From Apteryx mantelli (lineage: Eukaryota > Chordata > Aves > Apterygiformes > Apterygidae): a stretch of 64,000 bases of DNA. Below the pieces are notes generated by a model. The model was not told the origin of the DNA and ran no database searches. It saw nothing but the letters and a program-made list of their open reading frames with translations. Location: positions 70,647,684-70,711,683 of the forward strand of contig NC_089982.1 of the NCBI RefSeq assembly GCF_036417845.1, written 5' to 3'. Both the position numbers and the translations under genes were made by a program. Shown here piece after piece: positions 13,504 through 25,500 of the stretch; the stretch's first letter is position 1; the number at the start of each line of letters is the position of its first letter.

Positions 13504-16500
13504 GTAAATTGTTTATGTATATCTGCATAAAATAACAGAAGTATTGACTTTGAAATTCAGGGTTTTTTTTTACCTGAAGTAGCAAATAATATTTTAAACC
13601 TAGAACAACTAGATGCAAGAGTGAAATTTGTAACAAGTTTGATGGTTTCATATAAAACTTGGAACCAAAACCTTTCAAGAGGAGTAACAAAGGAAATTTC
13701 ATAAGCCAGTCTAAAGGAACTCTGTGCATAATTAAAGTTCCATTATAAACTCCAGCTGTAATTTGATTGTAGTGTCTGTTGCACAAAGATTGAAGGCTCT
13801 TAGATAAAAGCAATATTTTTCAGCACAAAAATTGCTTAAAGAGAGAGTTCTCATGTGGCTCAGTTCTCATGTGGCTTTCGGCTACTGCCCTCTAAAAGCT
13901 GAATTCATATGCTGGTTCTGATGCCTTTGTAAAACTGAGTTTCCATAGCCTGCTATCAAGTATATTTTAGTTTATGTAATGTGCAAATTCATATCAAGTA
14001 CATTTTCCATTCTCTCTTTAGGTTTGTGATTATCCTGTAACAGTTGAAATTCTCATGATATCTGATAGCAGGAGAAGGCAGAATCTAGCATGGATGTAAT
14101 TTTAGGGCTTTCTCAAGGACAGTACCCCCATCCTTCAGGCAGTGCCGCTGGTCGAGGTCCTGCAGTAGGAACATTAAGCAGGACCAAACAATGGACAAGT
14201 TACTTGGTGTGAGCTATTTGCTTGCAGTCCCTTCAATATGCTGTACATGTCAGGTAGACGATTATGGAATTTGGTATACAGTCACTAAGCTCTTGCCTTG
14301 GATCAGGATAACCTGAATAATCTTGGGATTTGAAAGTGGAAGGCCTTGGGCTACCATGTTCTTCTGATAACCAGCCTATCACTCCAGTAGTTTGATGTCC
14401 TCTTCATGACATCCGAGTGCATGGGCCTTGTCCTCATGCTGTGTCAAGACTTTTCCTAATCATGTGTGCTTGTTTGGTGAGGCTTTGTGATAGTGATGCA
14501 TCACAGTTTGTGTCTGCCCACCTCAGGTGGGACGGAGGATAAGTTGGTTGGCAGAGTCTTTGGACAAAACTATTAGACCATATGTACTATCCAGTACTGT
14601 GAGTATAATACTGTAGTAACTAGTACAAAAGTCGTGGGAACTTTGAGACCAGTGAAAGCTATAATCTTGTGTAGTAAAAGCACTTGTTAAACTACTGTAT
14701 GAGTATAGAGTGGCAAATACAATATTGGCTTTACTTAAGAAAAGTGGCAGGCCATTTACAGGTCCGAGTTCTGACATGAATACAATGCAACACTTTAAAA
14801 CAAATTTGAAAAAAGAAAATACTTCAGAACATAAAAAGTGCATCATAAGACTGAAGCATCAGTGAGAGGTGGCCATAAGGAGATAAATATGTTTGTAGAG
14901 GTAAGTATGGTTGCAGATGTATCATTTGAGGAATTTCTAATGTGGATAGGGAAATAAGAATGTCACTGTAGGGTGCTGATAAGTAATTGGAAATGTTGCA
15001 TGTGGTTTTGGTCACTTAGATTCAGGAAGAATGAACTCAGACTAGGACATATTCAGAGAATATCTGTTAGGATGATTTTGGAAATAAAGTTTTTAAGAGG
15101 ACACTGGAAGAGTTTGCTTAGCTTAAGTGAAAAATTGAAGAGGGGATGTGATTACTCATTATATATGTGGAGGGGAAACACCAGGAAGAAAGGACAACTA
15201 TTTGGGCAAAAGATGGTATTAGCATAGAAAGAAAAGGGCAGAAACAGGCCATGTGTAAATACATGTCAGAGGAACAGACTTGCTAACTCACTGACTGCTA
15301 GGAACAACCCTTCAATAGCGAGAACAAGAAATTTAACTGCATTTAATATTTATTCTGTTAAATTTCTGCTGTCATTTCTCCTTATCATTTTACTTATTTG
15401 TTGGATTGTGCGAGTGATCCAGGAGGCCTTTCTCAATGGGACTGCACCGTAGCTGCTTTCACAGCCTCTGTCAGGGATAGAAATCTGCTGGGATGAGCTG
15501 GCAGCTGAGTGCAGCTGCTGTGTGTCCTCCAAGGCAGACAGCTCGCTGCTGCTGCCCTGCTTAGTGCTGCTGGGACACGTGCTTGCTTAAAACAGTCAGA
15601 ATCATACTTGGTACCATATTTTTATATGAGAATATTTATATTCCTCCCATAAAAGTATGATACCAAATATGATTTTTGAATGTCTTAATTATATTGTACA
15701 GTAGAAGTTTCATAAAGATATATGTGATACTTGAGAAAAATATCTCCTAAAACTTGGTAAAACTTCTGATTCTCACACATTAACACATCAGACTTTGGGT
15801 TGAGGGTTCTCTCAGTTTTTCGCTATTCTGCTTCCCTTTTCTCTTCCACTTATAAGAAAAGGGAAATTGTTATGAGGTGTGAACTTGTCATATAGAGATG
15901 AATGGGAAAAATGCAATAAATTCTATTTTTATTGTGAAAGCAAAGGGAAATGAGGCTCTTCTGAAATTCCTGTCATTGAAAACTGTGCTTTCATTTTTTT
16001 TTTCTGAAAATACAGATGAGGAAATCAGTTAGGAACCTGCTAAATAGACTTCTTAGGTCTTTCTTGAATGCCTTTTCTTTGTTACTTTTGAATAATTCAA
16101 AGGAAACCCCTATGTAATTTCTTAAAAGTGTAGGTGAATTTTGTATGTAATATGTTTTAAAAACTGCTGTGTGTTCCAAAACTGCTGTTGGAACAGCTCA
16201 TCCTTCTTATGCCAAAATAAAATTAGAATTACAAAGTTAGTCAGGAGTATAATGGAACAGTTATGACAGGTGGATTTCACAAAGAAATTGTTAAACTGCA
16301 AAGTAATTCAATCTCTGGCCTTCTCTTCTGTGAGATGTCTTGGGAATTATAAGAAACAGATTTTCAGTACAGAAATAATTGGTCTTTTGTTGCTTTAAGT
16401 TGGAAATATTTATGTTGGACAAATCCTAGATTCCTTTCACTTACCAAGCAAACCAGAAATCCTCTGCTATATATTTTATTGTGAATAATTTTCCTTACTT

Positions 16501-19500
16501 AGTGGCGCTTCTATGTGTTATTTTACTTTAGTAGCTTTTTATTTTTTTATTATTATTATTTCTGTATTTTTAATTTTCAGTTACAGTTAATTGTTCATTG
16601 CTCTCATGATTTGTTTTTGTGCGTGCTGCCTGTGCATTGTACACATTCTCCGTCTGTTTTGACTTCCACAGCCAGAAAATGTTGTCCTGACTCTTCAGGT
16701 AATGTCTTACGGTGTATCTGGTAGATGTATAGCTTTGAAAAAAACCTAACATCTATATGCACTACTCCTATTAAAACATCCATAACCGGTTTTAATGTTA
16801 TTTTAAATAGTGTTTTTTCATCTAACGTATTTTAAAATCTATGCTGACCAAAAATTTCTTAAGGGCTCAGTTAACTAGAAAAGAGAATAAGTATATTTTT
16901 TTGTGGGTTACTATGTAATTATTTTGCAAAATCTAGCCAAATTCTTCTGCCAAAGCATCTAATTCATATTCTTCAGAAGGCATAACAGTTATTAAGCAGC
17001 GGTTAATAATAAAACTAGGCTTCACCCCAGAATTGGTAATTAGGTCAGAAATTTGCAGCTCTGCTAATGGTGATGGCTGCTGTACTTGGATCAGCTGGTC
17101 ACGAGGGATTGTGAGGAAGGGCGTCGGGAAGGCTGGAACTGGAGCACGATCCAGAGCTTGTGAGGAACCAAAGCCCATTTAGCAGGATGATGTGCTGCCT
17201 TCGTGGCGTCTGGCTACTGCCAGGTTGCCCCTGCGCTGGCAGGTGTGTGAAGCGAAGGGACTGGGGCTGGCAGACTGGCCGCTGGGCCCCCGGTGCCCGT
17301 GCTGCTGCCGGCGGAGACGCCAGCAAGGCTGTCGCGTTGCCCCAGCCTGCTTTGTGCTTTCATGCTCTTGACAGCCGTCTTCTAGTTGCTGCTGTTTTAT
17401 TATTTGGCAACAGAATAAGTGTTTTTACCTGAGATGGCTGAAAATCCACTCCTTTCTTTTCCAGTCCTTGAGTAGTGTTGCTTTCTGGAGAAAACTCCAC
17501 CAGCGCAATCTGTGTCCCAGTGAAGACCTTCCCTTTACTGTTCATAATAATCTCTCTGCCCACAACTGCATAAACGAGTGACCCCCACCCTGGCGAAGTA
17601 CTGCTCTAGTCAGGCTTGCTGGAACCAGACATGAGAAACAATAGATCTGTGGTCCGGGAAATCCAGTGTGTTCATTTCTAATCTGTTTCAGTTGCATCAG
17701 TTTGCATTCATTTCCTTTGAGCATATTTCTCTCTTAGAATTCATTCCTGCAGTTTGCCTATCTAATATTCTAGTTAAATAATTATTAGCTATCAGTATCT
17801 ACAATGTTATGTATCTTTTTGTTAGAAAAATTGTTGATTATTGAAAAAGCACCAAGTCCATAACCTCAGTAACTTAGTAGATGCTTTAGTCTTTAATATG
17901 ATTTTTTTTCTTAATTATTTCCTCTATATTGATTGCAGTTACTGTGTGATATCTATTACCACTATTTTTGTCTGAATTACAGGCCATCTACTATGAAATC
18001 GGTTTTATAGTCTCCGCAGCCTTGGGACTGCTATTTATTTTGTTACTGCCTCTTGTGGGACTTTGCTTCTGTATGTGTCGTTGCTGTGACAACTGTGGTG
18101 GGGAAATGCATCAAAGACAGAAGAAAAATGCTGACTGTCAGAGGAGCTGTTTTGCAACATTTCTTTTTGTTGCTTCTTTAATAATAAGGCAAGTGTAATA
18201 AAGAGAACAATTCTAAGATTGGTATAGCCCTAATTTTGCAGTGTTACATGACATAATGTTTCATTTACTGTATTAGCCTGCAGGTGCAGAAATTATTTTT
18301 TTAGACTAATATACATGCTTATTAAAGAAAATATGACTGCATTATAAAAATGCTACTGTTGATGTTCAGTGGTCATTATATACTTTCTTGAGAGGCTTTG
18401 AGTTGTGAAACATGAAATATTATTAAACTAGAGTTTAGCAAATGAGGCTTTTGCCAGTATTGAAATGGCAATTAGATTGTTACGTTAAACTCATGAACAG
18501 AAGATACTGTGTTTTGTGTTCAATTACCATTCCACAGAGTATTTAGGGTACAAGGTACTGTTTTGTTCTTGATAGTGTAGTGGTGGTGAGAAAAGCAATT
18601 CTGTGTGACCTCCTTGTGTATTTTTTTTTTGTCCTTCAGATTTCTTGTATGTTCAAAATAAGGGGTTTTCTTCTGGACACCGATTGAGTTGTTTAAACCA
18701 TGTGTGCACTCACTGTAAATTACTTGAGTTTGGAGATGTTTTTGCACTAGTAGTATTAAGAGCACACCATGTTCTGTCCTGGGTGTATAATGGTCGATTT
18801 GTTCTTCACACTCCATAGTTTTGCTCAGCTATGATGGCTCAGGGCAGTGCTCCTGCTGTTTTATCCACACTGTTGGGTTTAGTTTAGTTTTGTTATCCCA
18901 TTGATGGTTCAAAATACATTGTTTGCTCTTATTTTTTTTCTATTTTCCATCTTCAACTTTGGTTCTTCACCTGCCTACTTTCTTAGTTTGTGATTATTCT
19001 TCAACAAAATGTTGTCTTTTGATCTGTAATGTATGAATGTTCAGTCAAGTGAGACTTGCTTTGTCACTTCACTGTAACCCAGACTTTCTGGTTTTTGACT
19101 ACTTTCTGTCATGACAAATTGAGGCCTTTCTTATGCTCAAATGTAGACATGCTAATATCAAATATAGGATCATGTTCTTCTCTCTAAGTCATCGCTAACA
19201 AACATGTCACTTAAGTAGTCTGAAGACCAGAAAACCGAATGGTATAGATTGGTAGTAGATATATGCCTGCTATGATGACAGGACAGAAGTTCTTCCAAGT
19301 ACAGTAGTGCCTCAGAGAAAGCAAGTTATGTACCTGTCAGCATCCTGAAGCTGAAGGTAGTTCACAGAGCTTGCCAGGGACCTCTACATCATGTTTTAGG
19401 ACACTACGTTCTGGTTATATTTGATGGTGGATGTTATCTGTTAGTAGAAAGTGGATTAAGACGTCTTCCTCCTTGTTGGTTTCTTTAACTTGGACATGTG

Positions 19501-22500
19501 CTGTCAGCTATTCCTGTGGTCTTAAGCATACCCACAATTGGCAGGTGCATCTCCCCAAATCATAAATGGGAGATCTGTGATCCTTTCCCTAGAACATGCC
19601 TGGGAAGGACTAGGAAAATTGCCTCTGGAACTCATCCTTTTTTGTTTTGTATAAGTCATCTAGAAGGAGTATCAGACCTTTTACTGGAGGGGTTGGCCTG
19701 AGCTCTGTCCGCAGCTTCCCACAGGCGGAGATAATCTTCTATGACTTCCTAAGTCGCTAATGCTGCAAGTGCTGTGCAAAGCAAGGTGGGACTTTACACC
19801 ACTAGTATTACTGACCCCAGCCCGAGTGAGGCAGGCCTGGTTCCTGGATCACATCAGTGCAAAGCAGAACTCTGCTGCCCTTCTGAGATCATCTTTCACA
19901 GGGAGGAGAAGATGCCATGCCCGGATCTATTTAAACTCGTGACAGCTTGCTTGCTACTGCTCTGAAATGCAAAAGGACAGGCTACTTGGTAGCCATTGCC
20001 TCAGCAAAAAAAAATTGGAGGCAACCTGAAATTTTCTTGTAACTCTTTCTCTGCATGATAAGATTACTAGAGGAAAGACACTGAGCTTGCACTAGATTGT
20101 GCATATAGCCAATATCCCCTGAAGACTGTAGTTACAGGGGGATGGCCTACTTTTCTGTGTTTCAGCATGCAAGTTCACACTGAGATATATATACTGTTAA
20201 TGTAGATTTTAGAAGAAGATTTTAGTTAGTAGAACATGATTTCTTCTCACTTTTCCACTGATAGAATGCTCTTATTATTGGGATAAGTTCATAATATTAA
20301 GTTGATTAGAAAGATGTGTAAAGGATGTATAAAGATGACAGCTTAAAAAAAAAAGTTCTCCCTAAATCTCTGCTTTCTGAAGGAACAGGATAATTGCTAG
20401 GTATGCTTTTCTCAAGGAGAGATATAAGGAAACAGGTCAACAGTCTTGTGATTATGTACACGGTTGTTTATCTTAAAGTGAATAGGCCTTAAGCATATAT
20501 TTTTCCAGTAGATGTATTTCTGTTTTAAAATGTTTCTTTTGGTAGATTGAGTCAGAAATACATGTAGCGTTTCTTGTAATTAACAGTTCTGGTATAGGAA
20601 TATTTTCATGCAAAGTAGGATTCTGTTGCTAAAGAGCACAGGATGTAAATACATTCTACCTAAGTTGTGTCCATATCAAATCAGCCTACTTAGCTAAATT
20701 TATTATTAAAATGATTATGTGCTTTTCTTCAGAGGTTCACTGATAGTTGAGGGACAGAGACCTACTATTTCACTTTATTTCCTAGTCATCTGCAAGCTTA
20801 GGCAAATGCACATTTTCTCTGTGGAAGGAATGTAACTTTATTAATTCTTCTGCATCATAAGAACAAGGGAGGGGCATTTTGTTCTAAGAAACTGTACATT
20901 GCAATACCAATTCTAATACTGTTCACAGAAAGTGTCTTTGCTTTTAGGTGGAAAAGCACACAGCCAGTTTTCTGTCCTTCCAAGTGAGCTTGTGTTGCAA
21001 GCTCTTTTTTGAAGTTATGGATGTTACTATGTATGAAGTGCCTATTAGCTAGGGAAAGCTATGTCCAAAGGAGAAGAAATTATATTTGGTATCTTGCAAG
21101 TACCTCATTCAGGCATCATAGAGGGTCTCTTGGGTATTGTTGAGAATCTGGGAACCAGCATCAGTTAAAGGAATTGGTGAAAAGGTTTGTACAGAAAACC
21201 CATTATTTTTTTAAATTCATTTTTCTAGTAGTGAGGAGAGTGGCATTTCCCCAGTATGTAGATCTGTTCAGTGTTTATGTACTGTGATTTGAAATTTCTG
21301 CAAACACAGCGAAACAAAAAGCTTAGGTCTGCTGCCCCCTTCCCCCCTGCAACTGGTTTAATAAAATTTACATCAAATTGTGAAATCTCACAATAATTTG
21401 CATATGGAATATCTCACTCCTGGGGAGACTGTTTGTCTCATCTGTTGTAGGAAAGGCATGTCCTTTTTAGTACTGCTTTATTCCTTTCTCCTTGTAGCCG
21501 CTTATTGAGCGTTGGCTCGAGGTTCAGTTATAGAATGAATAGAACTTTCCTCTCTGATGTTGTGTATTTGCTTAGCCACATTCAGAATATAGGCGTGCTT
21601 GTTTTGAGTGCACTGTCTGTTTAAAGCATCTCCCATATCTTGTTTCCTCCCGCTCCTTCCATTTAGCAGACTGAAGAGAAAAATGATCATGCTCAAATCT
21701 TACAAAGTGCCGTTTTGTTGGATTGCAATTGACCTTTCTGGTCGGTCAGCATAACGCTGAGAAGATAGAAAAACTCTGACTGTCCAAAGAACAAAGAGGA
21801 TGTTATAAACTCGGGCCCCAGAGTGACATATGGATATTTACTTTTCTTGATGGTTTGAGCTATTTTGTTTTTCACTGTTAAAAAAATAAAAAAAAAAAAT
21901 TTTTTTTCTTTGACTACCTTGATAGAAAAAATGTTTTCAAAACAACTGCCATCACTATAGGCTGAAAAGAAATAATATATTGCATGTGTCCAAAATGCAG
22001 ATAGCTTATTTTTGTTAAAAGCTGCTCAGTTTCTTGGAACTTTTTGCTTTTAAGTTCCCTTTCCTTGGGTAGTAGCTGATGATAATGGATCCTTAAGGAG
22101 CATTTGGCCTTAATGGAAACAAAACTATGCCCTTTGTTAGTTAAGTAAACAGTGAGAAAAGTGGGTGCTGGTGCCCCTTCTTTCGATAGTGACTTCTGGG
22201 AAAGTAGATGATAGCCTGCTTTAGGGAAACAGTTGTGAAATTTTTGATTGAGAAACAATCTCTTGATGTCAAACTCTGTCGTCCTGTTCCTAATTCTACT
22301 TTAGGAGATTGAGAAAAATGTTAGCAATTCTAGAATGAAGCAATTCTGATAGACGAGTAGCATATAGTGTCATCAGCTTCTGTATCGTGCTCCCAAACCG
22401 GACCTCTTCTGCAGAGAGCATTTGTCAGAGTAGCAAAGATTTTTGTACTTGAGACTGGTCTTATTAGGAGGACAAGTCTTTACCTTGGTTGGGGAAGGTA

Positions 22501-25500
22501 AGAATGGGGAAAAACTGTCAAAATAAAGACAAGGTTAATTTCTGGACCCCTCATAAGAGGTGATGAGCCTTGTCAGGGTGTTTGCTCCTCTTTTGCTAGG
22601 ATGTGCCTATTAAATTATTCTAGTTACCCATCTGCTCTCCACCATCTCGTTTCTCATTTGTATGGCTATATGATGGCTTCCTGCAAGCATACATTCTTGG
22701 AGCAAGAGTTATACTTACTGTATGTATTTTGTCAAGTAGGGAGCCTGGTATGGGTTTTCTCCAAGTGCTTGGCTATTTAAAAATACTAGTGCTTAGGTCT
22801 TCTTTACCCCGACTGACAAAGTTTGTCAGTTTGGGAAGAGTATGGCACCATTTGTGTTAGTGGTCAATTCCCATGTCCTGGCATTCGGATGGCCATAATG
22901 GCCTCTTCAGGATACTGCCTTTCTTGTTCCTAATTTTGTGCTGCTTTACTTAGTACAAACTGAGAAACTGAACACATGTGCTGTCCAGAAACTGCCTGCA
23001 ACGCCACGAACTGCAGCCTGCCGGCGGTGTTTCCTGCTGCAGGTGCATCCTGCTCATGGCGTGTGCATCTCAACTGGCTCCCGGTCAGCATCTGAGCGAA
23101 GTGTGGGTTTAACCCATGAAGTGGGTTAAAGCCTCCTTTGAGGTTATTACCGCTGCATTCCTACATGAAGTTACCATGTTGATCTTCTGGTGCCTGTAAC
23201 TGTAGAAATTTTTATCTAACTGCATGTTTAGCCGTTGTGAATGTGAGAGATGTTTAAAGACAAAAATTCATCTTTCTATTTACCATAAGTCTATTTCTCC
23301 CCTGAACTAAACAAAGAAAGAAGTCTCCTGTATGCTGAGAGCTTGTGAAAGCTTCTCATGGGGCTTATAATTACCTTTTTACTTAATGCTTGTGCAAATC
23401 TACCATGTTATGATTAGAATTGTGCAGTGGGAATGATCAAACAGAAAATTACCAGTGGTGCTGCTTGGTAATCTCTCTTGCTTTCCACCTTTTGCTTTAC
23501 TATCAGCAAATGTTTATGTATTTTTAGAGTCAATAGGGACTATTCACGTGCTTTTAAAAGATATCTGTAATTATGTAAATGAATGGGGCCATTTTCAATA
23601 AACGTTGCTGAAGTTTTCAGATGTAAATCATTCCTTTTCATAGTTATTTAATGAGCATTTGCTTGTAGATATGTCAGGGTTAATGATACCTGTGAAAGAG
23701 GCTAACATTTTAGTCATTTATACCATTCACATAGGCTATACGCATTTTCTGACAGCATAAGTGCAAATCTCTAAGTAACTGTATGTTAATAATTTCTGAA
23801 GACTTCATTTTTTTTTATTTGTAGTACAATATTGGCCCATACAGCTAATTCCTCTACTCCACCTAGTGGTGAATATAAGAACTTGGAGTAAGAAAGAGAA
23901 AGTGTAAATTCATGGAGGCTTTTATTTTGATAATTTTGACTTTACTGTATTTTTTTTTCTGTTTTAAAATGTCAGAATGGGTACTAACAGTGATAAAGTA
24001 ATATCCATTATTTGTATTTTTTGTAGTGTTGGAGTGCTTTGTGCATATGCTGCCAACCAGCACTTAACGAGTCAAGTTCGAGGGGCAAAGAAACTGGTTA
24101 ACAGTAATTTTAAAGATCTGAAAATTTTCCTTAACGACACTCCAGCGGTAAAGAATTTTTTTTCTTTATGGTGTGTGTGTGTGTGTGTGTGTGAAGTATA
24201 AGTAAGAAATATTGCAGAAAATAATTATTTCTTTCTATTTGATATGAATCATACCTGCAGCATGCTGCGCTTTTTTTTTTTTAATTCTTTGGGTGTCGAT
24301 CTCATGAATTAGAGTAAAAAATGCAAGGTAAGAATTTTTCACATAATAAAAAATGTTTGAGTTATTCGGATGAATCAGCATACGTGGAAACTTGGATTCC
24401 TCATTGCACTCTTGTTTCTTTGTCTTTTGAGCTTGTGTTCCTAGGACTGAGCTACAGTAATTTTTTTCTAGAAATGTTTTGACTGCATAAGATTCTTCTC
24501 TAAACATTTTGGGCCATAGTGAACAGGAAAGATTCTGTCCTTTCTAATTTCAGACTTTCCTTAAAGTTGTGGAAGGACTCCTCTGCATATTTTTTTGCAT
24601 TAAAAAAAAAAAAAAAAAAAAGACTATGGAAGTCTTGTGTACTTTCCCCTATACAAATTTTACTCTTTCTAGATTGGGGGAAAAAAAGCCCTACTGTCCA
24701 GTTATGTTGTCTTTAATTAACTTGTTAGTACGGTATCTATGTGTTTTTCTTCGGTGTCACTGAAACTTGAAACAGAATTCACATGACTCTGTGGGATCCA
24801 TGACTGTGGCCACGTCCCCATCACAGTAGCTTTGGGCTGCCATAACCTATGAGCTGTTTTTCTGCTGACAAAACTATATGAGAAGAGGAGGCATCTGGGG
24901 ATTGTCATTAAATCTTTCCATATCTGGAGTTGTTCCAGTTACCATTATTCCTGTATGCATGGCATCGGGACGGTCTGGTGATGCAGGTGTATGGCAGGAA
25001 GCAGTCGTGTCATGAGTCTTTGTCTTGAAATCTAGAGCCTTTCGTGAGTCTGCCTGACTCGGGGCACGGAAGGGAAGTTGGCATTGAAAAATGTAAACCA
25101 GTTGCGTCAGACGCCACTGGATTCCTCTTTGCAGCCTGCTGAGTGCTTGTGATAGGAAATGTCAAAGTAGAAAATTTTTTCTGTAAAAGTAACTATCTTA
25201 GAGAGAAAGTTTGATACTAGCTAAAAAGCAAACAAACACTGAATTTTTGAAATTAAAAGTAGTGTTAGGACTTGAATATTCTTCTCAATTATGTAGTGAG
25301 TTTTTAGTTTCTGTGCATGATTATTATGTTTTCCTTCTCAGGCTAGACATTTAATTGCAGAGTCATCAGATATATCTTATTTTTGACAGACAAGATACGT
25401 TTATATCATGTATAAGAATTTCTTGAGAATAAGAGAAAGCCTTCAGTTTCTTGCAAAAGCTGCAGAATCCAATTCATTGGCTATAAAACTCTGAAATCCT

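Larger units (their letters stand above)
13504..16671. other. PROM1 intron before the 27-bp microexon
   Basis: Holds the 16-bp tandem duplication, an old LINE-like stretch near 15.0-15.25 kb and the 73-bp hairpin at 15,601. Nothing else recognised. Confidence 0.6.

Noticed and set aside
16933..17563. Antisense frames as two exons of a nested gene
   Set aside because: A donor-like cag|gtaaaa exists on the - strand at 17429, but that exon ends in phase 0 while the plausible acceptor near 17157 needs phase 1, so they do not join.
18189..18195. GT donor at 18192 instead of the GC donor
   Set aside because: It would end the exon in phase 0, but the next exon reads correctly only after two carried bases.
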